Source: CAZXFH01 sp964640055 (lineage in GTDB: Bacteria > Fidelibacterota > UBA2242 > JAFGTP01). Taken from it: a stretch of 64,000 bases of DNA. Made by a program: the position numbers and the translations under genes. Under the pieces are notes generated by a model. The model saw only the letters and a list, made by a program, of their open reading frames with translations. It had not been told where the DNA came from and ran no database searches. The DNA lies in contig CAZXFH010000011.1 in the NCBI GenBank assembly GCA_964640055.1, positions 19,534 through 83,533 on the forward strand. Direction: 5' to 3'. This document shows, in pieces, positions 49,810 through 59,668 of this stretch (positions are counted from its first letter, which is position 1; every line of letters starts with the position of its first letter).

Positions 49810-52266
49810 TTATAAATCTAAGTTCGTTTTACCACCAAATTTTTTCTTTAAGCGATAGGCCTTGCTGACATACTCTTCCAGTCGCTTTTTAGTCCGGCCA
49901 AAAACACTATCGGAGGGATACTGATCTTTATCATCCAGTTTTCCGGCCTCCACATCAGTTAACAAAACAATCCCCTCGGCAATGGTCTTGACCGGATATA
50001 TATGAAATTGTTTGTCTTTAACAGCTTCTATTACCTCTGATTTTAACATCAAATGTTTGATGTTGGCATTAGGGATAATAACCCCCTGATTGCCGGTTAA
50101 TCCCCTGGATTTACACAGATCAAAGAAACCTTCGATTTTTTGATTAACAGCACCGATGGCCTGAATTTCCCCCTTCTGATTCACCGAGCCGGTTACAGCC
50201 AGGTTCTGTTTCAGGGGCAATCCGGATAATGTACTGAGAATGGCATAGGCCTCGGTAGACGAAGCACTATCCCCGTCGATCATGCCGTAGGATTGCTCAA
50301 AAGTTAGACTGATATTAACAGTTAAGGGAAAATCCTGAGCAAATTGACGGCCCAGCCAACCAGTCAGGATTTCAACACCCTTATTATGGGTTTTACCACT
50401 CATTTCAACATTGCGGTCAATATTTACGACGCCTTCTTTGCCCATATAGGTTTCCGCCGTGATACGGGAGGGGCGACCAAAGAGAAAACCATCCATGGCA
50501 AATACGGAGAGGGCATTCACCTGACCGACTTTCTGACCATCAGTAGCGATCATCTGGATATCCCGCAGAATGTTTTCATGGACTTTTTCTTCTATTAAAC
50601 TGCTGCGGTATTTACGTTGGGCATGGGCCTTCTCTACATCTGCGCGATTAATCCGATCATGTCCGTTTTTACTGGCCCAATAATGTGCTTCTTTGATTAT
50701 TTCCACGACCTTTCCAAAGCGTAGCGAAAGTTTCTCCTGATCTTCCACAGTTTTTTGACTGGCCTCTATCATAGCCGAAACGCCATCGGGTGAAAAATGT
50801 GTCAGGTTTTCTTCCCGACAAACTTTGGCGATAAAACGGACATATTGTTGCACAGTATCGTCTTGTTTGTTGACTTCATAATCAAAATCGGCGCGAACCT
50901 TAAAGGTTTTTTCAAATTGATTATCAAAATGTTGTAGCAGGGTAAATATCTGGGGATCACCAATTAGCACCAGCCGGACATTGATAGGTATGGCCTGCGG
51001 TTTTAAAGTACTCACGGTTACATACCCCAACTGTTCCTGAATATCTTCAATTTGGATTTCCCTGTTTTTAATGGCCCGCTTAAGGGTATCCCAAACAAAG
51101 GGGTTTTTTAAAACACCCAGAATATCCAGCACCAGGTAGCCCCCATTGGCTTGAATCAAAGAACCAGCTTTGACCATGGTGAAATCTGAATAGACCGCAC
51201 CTAGCTTGGCCCGTTTTTCAAGCCGCCCGAAAACATTGTTATAGGTCGGATTGGTTTCCACGATCACGGGAGCCCCTTCGGTATCAGTATTATCAACCAA
51301 TAAATTGACGTTATAGCGGGTAAAATCCGGTTGCCCCTGACTGCCGCCACCTTTTAGGAGCGCAGCCAATTGTCGTTGTTTATTTTTACCACCTTCGGAG
51401 GCCTGAACAAATTCCCGGGTGTTTTCAATAATATCATTTTTAACAGCTTCCAAATAAGTAAGCACTTCCTTATGATCCTGGTATTCTTCCTTGAAATTTT
51501 CGATCCGGTGTCCAACGACAAACAGGGTGACTTCCTTATTCAATGCCTGTATTTTTTCCTGGAGCTCATTCTCAAGCTTATTTATCTCACGCAATGTGTT
51601 CTGAATCTCCCGTTGTACGTAATTCAGATTCTTATCAACCTGCTCCTTGAGATCATCATCCAATTTTTGATAAGCATCCTGTTTGATCGGTTGATCATTA
51701 ACGATGGGAATGGTCTGAATACCGGCCCCGGTAAATTGTACCTTGACGTTATGTTCGGCCGCTTTATTCTGTAATGCGCTGATTTTTTTTCGTTTCTTTT
51801 GTTGAAATTTTTCCATCAATTGATTGCGCTTTTTTTGATAGTCTTCGGTTTCAAAGGCCCGGGGCATCTCCTCTTTCAGATTTTGGATAAATTGATCCAT
51901 TTTACGTTGAAATTTTTTGCCTTCACCGACGGGAAGAGGAAAGGAGACCGGCCGAAAGGCATCATCAAAATTGTGTACCATAACCCAATCTTCCGGGACT
52001 GACTCCGAAGCGCTGCGGCGGTTTAATATATCCTTGACAAGGGTGGTTTTCCCAGTAGCCGGCAATCCCGTAACAAAAATATTATAAGAAGGATCTGAAA
52101 TTTCCAATCCCATTTCCAATGCCTGTACTGCGCGTTGTTGACCAATAACAGCTTCTAAAGACTCAATATCTTCCGTAGATTTGAAATCGAACTGACCGGG
52201 ATCAACGGTATTATGCAACTGATCGGGTTCCAGTGCGGCAATCTTCAGGGAATCTTTTTTATTCAC
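49810..52266 (-). CDS. LonB-type ATP-dependent protease
   Basis: 818 aa. AAA domain with Walker A GLPATGKTTLVKDIL near the N-terminus, a long coiled coil insertion (about 105-250), then the second half of the ATPase and a C-terminal S16 protease domain. The Ser/Lys dyad is S667 (DGDSASST) and K710 (VNQKIEGF), 43 residues apart as in Lon. This is the YcbZ/LonB-like soluble type and lacks the Lon N-terminal substrate domain. GTG start with AAGGAGAT upstream. Convergent with cheB. Confidence 0.93.
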   Translation of the reverse strand: MNKKDSLKIAALEPDQLHNTVDPGQFDFKSTEDIESLEAVIGQQRAVQALEMGLEISDPSYNIFVTGLPATGKTTLVKDILNRRSASESVPEDWVMVHNFDDAFRPVSFPLPVGEGKKFQRKMDQFIQNLKEEMPRAFETEDYQKKRNQLMEKFQQKKRKKISALQNKAAEHNVKVQFTGAGIQTIPIVNDQPIKQDAYQKLDDDLKEQVDKNLNYVQREIQNTLREINKLENELQEKIQALNKEVTLFVVGHRIENFKEEYQDHKEVLTYLEAVKNDIIENTREFVQASEGGKNKQRQLAALLKGGGSQGQPDFTRYNVNLLVDNTDTEGAPVIVETNPTYNNVFGRLEKRAKLGAVYSDFTMVKAGSLIQANGGYLVLDILGVLKNPFVWDTLKRAIKNREIQIEDIQEQLGYVTVSTLKPQAIPINVRLVLIGDPQIFTLLQHFDNQFEKTFKVRADFDYEVNKQDDTVQQYVRFIAKVCREENLTHFSPDGVSAMIEASQKTVEDQEKLSLRFGKVVEIIKEAHYWASKNGHDRINRADVEKAHAQRKYRSSLIEEKVHENILRDIQMIATDGQKVGQVNALSVFAMDGFLFGRPSRITAETYMGKEGVVNIDRNVEMSGKTHNKGVEILTGWLGRQFAQDFPLTVNISLTFEQSYGMIDGDSASSTEAYAILSTLSGLPLKQNLAVTGSVNQKGEIQAIGAVNQKIEGFFDLCKSRGLTGNQGVIIPNANIKHLMLKSEVIEAVKDKQFHIYPVKTIAEGIVLLTDVEAGKLDDKDQYPSDSVFGRTKKRLEEYVSKAYRLKKKFGGKTNLDL

Positions 52267-52383
52267 TAATATCTCCTTGGATTAAAATTCATTTTAAATC
52301 TGTTATCACCAGCAATATAAGCATTATCAACTTATTATTAAAGGACTTATTAAATTTTATTAATATATAAACTATAGCTAAAA

Positions 52384-54111
52384 TCAGTCTCTTTTGAGCA
52401 ACTGAAGTAAATCCGTTGCTTTACCCGTATTCAGGACATCATCCGCCGTTAGCCATCCCCGGCGCGCCTGATTGATCCCGTATTTCAGGTTTTGCAATTG
52501 ACTAATACTATGAGCGTCAGTGGAAATAGAGAGTTTCAATCCCCGTTCTTTGGCCATCTTCGTATGGATATCATTTAAATCCAGCCGGCGGGGGGAGGCG
52601 TTGATTTCCAGGTAACAACCATACTCGAGCGCAGTATCCATTATTTTTTCCATATCCATATCCAGTGGTTCGCGTTTATTGAGTTCCCGCACAGTGGGAT
52701 GGGCCAGAATATTGAAATAAGGATTTTCCATGGCTTTTAATATACGCCGGGTCTGTTTTGCGCGGGAAAGGTTAAAGTAATAATGGACCGAACAGACCCG
52801 CAAGTCCAGCCGTTTAAGTATTTCATCGGGTAAATCCAGACTACCGTCATCCAAAATATCAACTTCCACCGCTTTTAAAATCCGGAAGTTTTCCAATGCG
52901 CTATTGAGCTGGTCAATCTCATCAATCTGTTTTGCCAGGCGATCAGCATCCAGTCCCTGGGCAACTGTTACCCGTTTGGAATGATCTGTAATCGCAATAT
53001 ATTGATGGCCAAGCTCCTGAGCTGCCTTAGCCATGTTTTTAATGGATTCCTTTCCATCTGATGCCGTAGAGTGCATTTGTAAGTCACCTTTCAAATCATC
53101 CAGGGTTACCAGGGTCGGCAATCTTTCGGCTTCTGCGGCGGCTATTTCGCCGCGGTCTTCACGCAGTTCTGGAGGGATCCAGGGCAGATCAATGGCCTTA
53201 TAGACTTCTTGTTCGGTTTTACCAGCGATTGATTCCTGCTTGTTTTCCCGGAATACGCCATACTCATTAATTTTCAGGGACCTCTTTTGTGCCCGCTCGC
53301 GGATCCGGATATTATGTTGCTTAGAGCCGGTGAAATAGGTCAGCGCGGCGCCATAACTCTTTTTGGCCACCACTCTTAAGTCGACTTGCAATCCACTGCG
53401 TAATCTGACGGAGGACTTGGTCTTACCTTGGGAAGTGACTTCAGTTACATCTTCATAAGCGACAAAATGATCCATGATCCGGGCTTGATTTTGACAGGTA
53501 ACCAAAATATCGATATCCCCTACGGTTTCTTTCCGGCGCCGATAACTCCCGGCCACGGTCACCTGCTTAACACCGGATGCATTTTGCAAATAATCAACCA
53601 GAGGTTCTGTATATTCTTCCGCACGTTTATAAAGGATCCGTTTTTCTTGGCCAGATTGTCTCGCCAAACTCTTTTTGATTTTCGTGGCCGTTTTTTCCCC
53701 GAATCCTTCCAGAGCCTGCACTTTTTTTTCCTGAAGCGCCTGTTTGAGATCCTCGATTGATTTTATATCCAGTTCATGATACAGTGTCTTTATTCTTTCC
53801 GGTCCTAAGCCCTCCAGATTCATCAGCTCGCGAAGCTCCTCGGGTACTTTTTCCCGGAGCTGGTCCAGTTGCTTTAATTGACCGGTCTCAACGATCTCCT
53901 CAATTTTTTCGGCAATGCTTTTACCAATACCCGGCAGCTGGGTAAGGTCCTTATCTTCAGCTATCATTGTACTGATATCCTGAGACAGATTATCAATACT
54001 CTGGGCCGCCTGCCGGTAAGCCCGGATCCGGAACTCATTGGCTTCATCAATGGCCAACAGGTCGGCGATCTTTCGGAAAATTTCAGATATATCACTGTTG
54101 TGAATCGGCAT
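52384..54111 (-). CDS. polX: DNA polymerase/3'-5' exonuclease PolX
   Basis: 575 aa. N-terminal helix-hairpin-helix units (LPGIGKSIAEKIEEI; LEGFGEKTATKIKKS), a family X polymerase palm (VAGSYRRRKETVGDIDILV, with the DxD metal site) and a C-terminal PHP domain (GDLQMHSTASDGKESIKNM; IAITDHSK; LAHPTV; STDAHS). It fills gaps in base-excision repair. The start is set at the ATG at 54111 (MPIHNSDISEIF), with GGAG 5 bases upstream; the frame is open to 54138. Confidence 0.94.
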   Translation of the reverse strand: MPIHNSDISEIFRKIADLLAIDEANEFRIRAYRQAAQSIDNLSQDISTMIAEDKDLTQLPGIGKSIAEKIEEIVETGQLKQLDQLREKVPEELRELMNLEGLGPERIKTLYHELDIKSIEDLKQALQEKKVQALEGFGEKTATKIKKSLARQSGQEKRILYKRAEEYTEPLVDYLQNASGVKQVTVAGSYRRRKETVGDIDILVTCQNQARIMDHFVAYEDVTEVTSQGKTKSSVRLRSGLQVDLRVVAKKSYGAALTYFTGSKQHNIRIRERAQKRSLKINEYGVFRENKQESIAGKTEQEVYKAIDLPWIPPELREDRGEIAAAEAERLPTLVTLDDLKGDLQMHSTASDGKESIKNMAKAAQELGHQYIAITDHSKRVTVAQGLDADRLAKQIDEIDQLNSALENFRILKAVEVDILDDGSLDLPDEILKRLDLRVCSVHYYFNLSRAKQTRRILKAMENPYFNILAHPTVRELNKREPLDMDMEKIMDTALEYGCYLEINASPRRLDLNDIHTKMAKERGLKLSISTDAHSISQLQNLKYGINQARRGWLTADDVLNTGKATDLLQLLKRD

Positions 54112-54242
54112 AGCTACTCCATTATTAATCTTCAGCAATCAAAAAATAACCAAAGATTTTGACAAATGCCAATTGAGGATGCCGCCAGGCGGGAAACCTA
54201 CATCCAATATAATCCTGAAATTGAAACGGAAAGGAATCGAAT

Positions 54243-54473
54243 TTAAAAGGAGGGATTCGCTTTAATTTTCCGGACGAAAGCCCGGATCTTTTGTTTATGG
54301 ACGGTCGGAGCAGTTACATATCCCCATCCTTTTTTATTGGGATCATTTTCCTGATAGGCAGAATCATAAAAACTGAACATCCTGTGCGGGATTTTATGTT
54401 TCCGTAACATCCCTTCCAGGACATGAGCCTGAATTTCATTATCAAGTAGGGCGACTTTTTGATAGGTACACAT
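54243..54473 (-). CDS. DUF2007-like small protein
   Basis: 76 aa. Pattern QKVALLDNEIQAHVLEGMLRKHKIPHRMFSFYDSAY, then WGYVTAPTVHKQKIRAFVRKI, fits DUF2007, a ferredoxin-like small domain called putative signal-transducing. The start is the ATG at 54473 (MCTYQKVALL), with GGAG 7 bases upstream; the frame extends upstream to 54530 but without a good ribosome site. Reads toward PolX. Confidence 0.7.
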   Translation of the reverse strand: MCTYQKVALLDNEIQAHVLEGMLRKHKIPHRMFSFYDSAYQENDPNKKGWGYVTAPTVHKQKIRAFVRKIKANPSF

Positions 54474-54861
54474 CAGCCTGCTCCGATAACTTTTAAAAAC
54501 ATAGATAAGACAGTTAAAAAGGTCAATCAAAATTTGTTATTAAATAAAATTTCATCTCCAGTGGCGCAAAATTGTGATTGGAATACCGTCCTGGATGACC
54601 TGATATCCGAAGATTCATGTCAAGTTAGGAATCAAGGAGCAATTCCAGCTACAGAGCTGAAAGAAAGTAAACAACCCGTATATCAGGGTAACAGTGTCAT
54701 AAATTAAAGATTTAAAACTTGATGTAAAACCATAGTGGCCTGCAGATGATAATATTTGCCTTCTTTAGTTATAGCTATTATAATCCTAGTTGCAGCTCTG
54801 GAAAGGAATTTCCACCCTGCTCCAAGGATAGTGAGAAGAGGTTAAAAACGGGAAAATTGTG
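54474..54861. other. Intergenic region, nothing clear
   Basis: 388 bp between divergent small genes. An 82-codon frame on the plus strand is not convincing (no family pattern, overlaps the DUF2007-like gene). A near-palindrome GGAAAGGAATTTCC occurs near 54800 but does not match the 13-bp flagellar site. Confidence 0.5.
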
Positions 54862-55335
54862 ATGCTTAAAATCAGTAATCCTTTTCAAACAAACCGGGAA
54901 TACTATTGTTTTGCCTGTTCACCCCACAATCCCATTGGTCTCAAAATGAGTTTCTACGAAACCGAAACAGAATTATGCTCATTCTGGCAACCGCAGGATG
55001 TTTACGAAGGATACACTAATGTCCTGCATGGTGGTATTCAGGGCACTCTTATGGATGAGTTGGCAGCCTGGACAGTGTATATTAAGGGTAAAACAGCGGG
55101 CGTCACTCAGACGATGCAAGTCGAGTATAAAAAACCGGTATTTATTAATCAAGGTGTTATCGAATTACGAGCAAGCTACCAGCAGGAAAAGCGCACCAGG
55201 GCATTAATAAAGGTAAATTTATACAACCACGATAAGGAAATCTGCTCAACTGCACGGCTACATTATTTTATCTATCCATTAAAAATTGCCAAGCAAAAAT
55301 TTCAGTACCCTGGTCATGCCGCATTTTACAAGTAA
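54862..55335 (+). CDS. PaaI-family hotdog thioesterase
   Basis: 157 aa. Hotdog pattern YCFACSPHNPIGLKMSFYE, then YTNVLHGGIQGTLMDELAAWTVY, with the HGG and catalytic acidic residue in the central helix. It is likely to hydrolyse an acyl-CoA. The start is ATG at 54862 (MLKISNPF); a GTG at 54859 is in frame. The ribosome site is weak. Confidence 0.85.
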   Translation: MLKISNPFQTNREYYCFACSPHNPIGLKMSFYETETELCSFWQPQDVYEGYTNVLHGGIQGTLMDELAAWTVYIKGKTAGVTQTMQVEYKKPVFINQGVIELRASYQQEKRTRALIKVNLYNHDKEICSTARLHYFIYPLKIAKQKFQYPGHAAFYK

Positions 55336-55385
55336 TGGCTGCCCTTCAGATAGTGCGATAATCATGATAAAAGAGGAGGAAATCT

Positions 55386-55667
55386 ATGATCCAAAGAATG
55401 GTTTTTATGAAAGTCAATTCCAAAACAGTCATCAACGAGATTATTCAAGTTACCAAAGCCAGCCTGCCGGTTATCCCCGGGGTCAAAAGCGTGCAAATCG
55501 GACAAATCCAACAGTCTGAAGAATTTGACCTGGGATTATTAATTACTTGCGATAATAGCAGAGCTGTAAAAAATTTTGGTAAACATTCGCAACATCGTCA
55601 ATACGTCGATGATTTTCTAAAGCCCCGGATCACAGCTATCAAAGCTTATAATATTGATATTTTTTAA
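55386..55667 (+). CDS. Dabb-family (stress-responsive A/B barrel) protein
   Basis: 93 aa. Pattern MVFMKVNSKTVINEIIQVTKASLPVIPGVKSVQIGQ, FDLGLLITCDNSRAVKNFGKHSQHRQYVDDFLKPRI is typical of the Dabb domain, a small dimeric alpha/beta barrel of unclear substrate. AGGAGG precedes the ATG. It is 50 bp after the thioesterase gene. Confidence 0.8.
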   Translation: MIQRMVFMKVNSKTVINEIIQVTKASLPVIPGVKSVQIGQIQQSEEFDLGLLITCDNSRAVKNFGKHSQHRQYVDDFLKPRITAIKAYNIDIF

Positions 55668-55670
55668 AAT

Positions 55671-55787
55671 GGAGCCCCCCGGCTTTACAGCCGGGGTTCC
55701 TTCTTTGACTCCGCCATTGAGCGGAGTCTGGGCGGAATCCCGCCCAGAAAACCATTCATCCACGTGTTTACATACGTGGTTTTCTGG
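55671..55787. repeat. Array of four consecutive hairpins
   Basis: Hairpin 1: CCCCGGCT (55677-55684) with AGCCGGGG (55689-55696), preceded by GGAG. Hairpin 2: GACTCCGC (55707-55714) with GCGGAGTC (55721-55728). Hairpin 3: TCTGGGCGG (55727-55735) with CCGCCCAGA (55740-55748). Hairpin 4: CCAGAAAACC (55744-55753) with GGTTTTCTGG (55778-55787), plus a competing inner stem CCACGT/ACGTGG (55760-55779). Adjacent stems overlap. The GGAG start and the cluster resemble REP/BIME or an IS200/IS605-type end; no transposase is nearby. Confidence 0.6.
55677..55706 (+). terminator. Possible intrinsic terminator after Dabb gene
   Basis: An 8-bp GC-rich stem with a 4-base loop starts 9 bases after the stop codon and is followed by TTCCTTCTTT, a mixed T-rich tract. 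It could end the plus-strand transcript; the T tract is imperfect. Confidence 0.45.
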
Positions 55788-56049
55788 ATAGCGGGATAAA
55801 AAATTCTATCTTTATAGTAATAAATCATGTGTTGATTTGAGACAAAGCTCAAAAGACATTATCGTACTACCAATATTCTATTAGTAAAATTATAATTTTT
55901 CCAATTTGAAATTAATGATCAATAAATCGAAATCGCATATTTTTGCATATTTAATTGAAAATACTTATCTTTAGTAGCTTGAGGGGTTCTGTTGTTTCCG
56001 CATAAATTTGGTCGCCTGTTTGATATTTCGAGATGAAAGGAGTTGCCCT

Positions 56050-58296
56050 ATGATAAAGACGCCAATATATCTAGATAAAGTTGCCCTACAGACTAAATCC
56101 TATAAGATACTTACCCAAATACTGGAAGAAAACCCACATTTAAAAACTATCCTCAGCCAGTCCGATTCGGTAAAGACGGCCCGTCAAAAAATAAAACACT
56201 GGATTGAAAAAAGGCTCCATTCCAAACCAAAAGTCCGCGACCTATTTCAGAAAGAACATATTACCCGGGAAGAGTTTGAAACTTTGGATTGGGAGGATTA
56301 TGCCGCCTTCCGGATTCTGGATTACATTAAACATTCCGGGGAACGCTTCAATGACCCCAACTTGAACAACGAACAAATCCTTAGTAATCCGATCAAGCTC
56401 CTTTATTGTGCATACAAATATGATAAAGGAGGGGCTACTCCTGAGTTTTTCGAGGACATGTTAATGTTATTCCGGCAACTCAATGGAACTCTTAAAAAAC
56501 CCCACGTAAGCCGCAATCAACTGAACAGATGGATGGAACGCTATCCTTCCGGCTTAGATCCACGGATAGTCAAACTGCATGCGGCCAACCGTGAGCACAT
56601 TCTTAAATTGATCATCAAAAAAATTGATCGGGGCGAATTCAGGAGTACCCGCTTCAAATTCAAAGTGGATATGACCGCCGACGAAAAATTAACTTTGGCC
56701 CAGGAATGGTGGCAGGATTTCCGTTTTCATCTCAGCTTTGCCATCCGTTCTCCCAAAGTGTTAAATGAAATGCTGGATTATTCACTTTCTCCGGAAACCA
56801 TGGAAATCCTGGAACGTGCCGAAGAAAAGGGTATGCCCTTTTTTATCAATCCTTATTATCTTTCTTTATTATTAACCGATATGCCGGAATTTGCTATTGG
56901 TGCCGATCAAGCTATCCGTGACTACATTATTTACAATAGAGATCTGATCGAGGAGTTTGGCGAAATCGTAGCCTGGGAAATGGAAGATCTGGTTGAACCG
57001 GGCAAGCCCAATGCGGCGGGGTGGATTTTACCTTCTCATACTGCCATTCACCGGCGCTACCCCGATGTGGCGATTTTAATACCGGAAACCATGGGACGCG
57101 GTTGTGGCGGTTTTTGCAGCACCTGTCAGCGCATGTATGACTACCAACGCGGTAACCTGAATTTTAAATATGAAAAACTCAGACCGGAAAAATCATGGTC
57201 GGAGCGTCTACAGGAATTCATGGAATATTTTGAGAAGGATGCCCAGCTGCGGGACATTTTAATTACCGGCGGGGACGCTTTGATGAGTTCTGATAAAAGC
57301 CTGGGTGACATACTGGACGCCATTTATAATATGGCACGTAATAAAATTAAAGCCAACAAAGAACGTCATGCGGATAGTAAATATGCCGAGATACTACGGG
57401 TCCGGTTGGGTACCCGGCTGCCCATATATTTACCGCAACGTATTAATCATAATCTGATTCAGATTTTGTCTGAGTTCAAAGCCAAAGCTGAACAGATCGG
57501 TATTAAACAATTTGTGATACAGACTCATTATGAATCGCCGTTGGAAATCACACCGGAATCCAAAGCCGCAATCAGGCGATTGCTGTCAGCGGGCTGGATG
57601 GTTACCAATCAGCTGGTATTCACTACCGCGGCTTCCCGCCGGGGACATACTGCCAAATTGCGCCAAGCCATGAACGATATCGGAGTCTTGCCCTACTATA
57701 CCTTTACCTGTAAAGGATTTCGGGAAAACTATCATCATTTTGCCACTAATTCACGGGCCATGCAAGAACAGATAGAAGAGAAAGCCGCCGGTAAAATCGC
57801 TCCTAAATATTATGAGCAACTAAAAACCCTGCGGCAGGATCCCACAAAGGTCCGGGACAATATTAAGGCCTTGCGTCGTGAAGCAAAGCTGCCCTTTCTG
57901 GCTACCGACCGTAATGTGCTCAATTTACCTGCGGTGGGTAAAAGTCTGAGTTACCGGGTAATCGGTATTACCCGCAATGGCCGCAGAATCCTGGAGTTTG
58001 ATCACGATCCCACCCGCCCCCACAGTCCTATTGTCGAAAAAATGGGTAAGGTGATTATCATTGAATCTAAATCCATTCCCGGTTATTTACGGCAACTAGA
58101 TGAAATGGGTGAAGATATCGCCGAATATATCAGCGTTTATGGTTATTCTCTGGGCGCAACAGAAAAACGAATGCCGATTTATGAATATCCGGATTATGAG
58201 TATCAGGTCACCAGTGAACTGACCAACTTTCAAATGACCACGGCTGACAGTTTTCCCAACAACAACCATTCCGCCAACTCGGCATCAAAATCCTAG
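56050..58296 (+). CDS. Long KamA-family radical SAM aminomutase-like protein
   Basis: 748 aa. The radical SAM CxxxCxxC cluster is C352-C356-C359 (MGRGCGGFCSTC). After it come KamA-like blocks: DILITGGDALMSSDKSL, ILRVRLGTRLPIYLPQRI, IQTHYESPLEITPESKAAIRRLLSAGWMVTNQLVF, PYYTF and a candidate PLP-lysine (NLPAVGKSLSYRV). Lysine 2,3-aminomutases are about 400-470 aa; this protein has about 300 extra N-terminal residues. The substrate is unknown; beta-lysine or beta-glutamate would serve as osmolytes. Start ATG at 56050 behind AAAGGAG; the frame opens at 56008. Confidence 0.82.
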   Translation: MIKTPIYLDKVALQTKSYKILTQILEENPHLKTILSQSDSVKTARQKIKHWIEKRLHSKPKVRDLFQKEHITREEFETLDWEDYAAFRILDYIKHSGERFNDPNLNNEQILSNPIKLLYCAYKYDKGGATPEFFEDMLMLFRQLNGTLKKPHVSRNQLNRWMERYPSGLDPRIVKLHAANREHILKLIIKKIDRGEFRSTRFKFKVDMTADEKLTLAQEWWQDFRFHLSFAIRSPKVLNEMLDYSLSPETMEILERAEEKGMPFFINPYYLSLLLTDMPEFAIGADQAIRDYIIYNRDLIEEFGEIVAWEMEDLVEPGKPNAAGWILPSHTAIHRRYPDVAILIPETMGRGCGGFCSTCQRMYDYQRGNLNFKYEKLRPEKSWSERLQEFMEYFEKDAQLRDILITGGDALMSSDKSLGDILDAIYNMARNKIKANKERHADSKYAEILRVRLGTRLPIYLPQRINHNLIQILSEFKAKAEQIGIKQFVIQTHYESPLEITPESKAAIRRLLSAGWMVTNQLVFTTAASRRGHTAKLRQAMNDIGVLPYYTFTCKGFRENYHHFATNSRAMQEQIEEKAAGKIAPKYYEQLKTLRQDPTKVRDNIKALRREAKLPFLATDRNVLNLPAVGKSLSYRVIGITRNGRRILEFDHDPTRPHSPIVEKMGKVIIIESKSIPGYLRQLDEMGEDIAEYISVYGYSLGATEKRMPIYEYPDYEYQVTSELTNFQMTTADSFPNNNHSANSASKS

Positions 58297-58624
58297 CCTG
58301 AAATGTGCATAAATTTCGTATTTAATGTTGTTAACCTATTAGTGTCCTAATATAAGCCATCAACGGATTTTTTGCAGAGAAAATATAATTCCCGGGTTGA
58401 ATTGTTCGGGTTAATTCCGACAGCGCCCTAAAAATAGTGCCTTACGTACGGCAGACAGGGGTCATGATTCATTTTTATGAATCCTGTGGAACAGACTTAA
58501 CGGCCTGCATTTATATCTACTTTTACCGAACATAGGGAAATTATAATATCCTGATTTTCCTTGAAATTACCCGACTAAATTAGTATCATCTCTTTGTTTT
58601 TAACGACTTGGAAAGGGAATACAC
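58297..58624. other. Intergenic region before membrane protein
   Basis: 328 bp, AT-rich at the 3' end. It holds a small hairpin at 58466-58483 (GATTCAT, TTTT loop, ATGAATC) flanked by ACAGG/CCTGT. No gene or recognised promoter motif seen. Confidence 0.45.
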
Positions 58625-59668
58625 ATGGTTTTATCAGAGAGTTGGCGTGAAAAATTGGCCGAGTACAGTATCTGGGGATTTGCTTTTGGCTACTTTGCCT
58701 GTTATGTACCCTACAGCTTTATGACCAAATTAATAAGTAAAGGATTACTGCCCGCATTGCAGGGAGTGCGATTGGCCGGTTTTTCCATTCTGCCTGTCAC
58801 CGGTCTCGCTACCCTGATTGCCATGATCGTGGTTATTTCTGCGCTGGGCTGGTGGAAATATGCCACTCACAGCCGGGTTGGTAAATTTAACATCCCCCGC
58901 CCCACCCGGTGGACCTTTCTATCCGGAGTATGTACCTCTCTGATTATCGGCACTACCACCCTGGCTTATACCTTTGACGGTCTGAGTATCATTTTTGCCA
59001 TGGTATTGATGCGCGGCGGCGTACTGATCATAGCACCGATTGTAGACGCTATTACCAAACGCTATGTGCGCTGGTTTTCCTGGGCCGGAATGGTGCTGGC
59101 CTTGTGCGCTCTACTGGTCAGCCTGACCGACACCACAGGTTATAATGTTCCCTTTCTGGCCGGACTGGTGATTGCTACCTATTTAATCAGCTATTTTATC
59201 CGCTTTCAATTTATGAGCCGGCTGGCCAAATCTGAACAGAAAGAAGCTAACCGCCGCTATTTCGTTGAAGAACAAATGACCGCCACCCCTATGTTGGTCA
59301 TCATCCTTATCGTGATCAGTCTAATTAAAGGCGGTGCCATACCCGAAGCGGTCCGCTACGGGTTTACCGCCCATTGGAACACGCCTTATTTGTGGGCCCT
59401 CATTTTTATTGGTGTCTTTTCCCAAGGCACCGGTATATTCGGAACGCTGGTATTTCTGGATAAAAACGAAAATACTTACTGCATCCCGGTTAACCGCTCA
59501 TCCAGTATCATTGCCGGGGTTATTTCTTCCCTGTTAATCACGCTGTTCCCCTCAATCGATATGCCAGCGACCAGTCAATTTATTAGCGCCGGGTTTATCG
59601 TGATCGCCATTCTTTTTCTGAGTATCCCTCCGGCAATAGCGAAACGGAGAAAATTACAAATCACCTGA
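58625..59668 (+). CDS. Polytopic membrane protein, possible EamA/DMT-like transporter
   Basis: 347 aa with about ten hydrophobic segments and short loops, the topology of drug/metabolite transporters (EamA). Examples are FAFGYFACYVPYSFMTKLI, LATLIAMIVVISALGWW, MVLALCALLVSLT and FIVIAILFLSIPPAIA. The first motif and the paired repeat layout support an EamA-like fold, but no clear family signature was recognised. It lies 328 bp after the radical SAM gene; the two may be linked. Confidence 0.6.
   Translation: MVLSESWREKLAEYSIWGFAFGYFACYVPYSFMTKLISKGLLPALQGVRLAGFSILPVTGLATLIAMIVVISALGWWKYATHSRVGKFNIPRPTRWTFLSGVCTSLIIGTTTLAYTFDGLSIIFAMVLMRGGVLIIAPIVDAITKRYVRWFSWAGMVLALCALLVSLTDTTGYNVPFLAGLVIATYLISYFIRFQFMSRLAKSEQKEANRRYFVEEQMTATPMLVIILIVISLIKGGAIPEAVRYGFTAHWNTPYLWALIFIGVFSQGTGIFGTLVFLDKNENTYCIPVNRSSSIIAGVISSLLITLFPSIDMPATSQFISAGFIVIAILFLSIPPAIAKRRKLQIT

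Larger units (their letters stand above)
55668..56049. other. Intergenic region with hairpin array
   Basis: 382 bp between the Dabb gene and the radical SAM gene. The first 120 bp hold four successive inverted repeats, described separately; the rest is AT-rich (55800-56000) with no recognised motif. Confidence 0.6.

Noticed and set aside
54459..54707. 82-codon plus-strand frame
   Set aside because: No family pattern, no clear ribosome site, and overlaps the DUF2007-like gene on the other strand.
54799..54815. GGAAAGGAATTTCC near the thioesterase gene as a fifth enhancer palindrome
   Set aside because: Arm spacing is 14 bp instead of 13, the centre differs, and no -24/-12 element follows.
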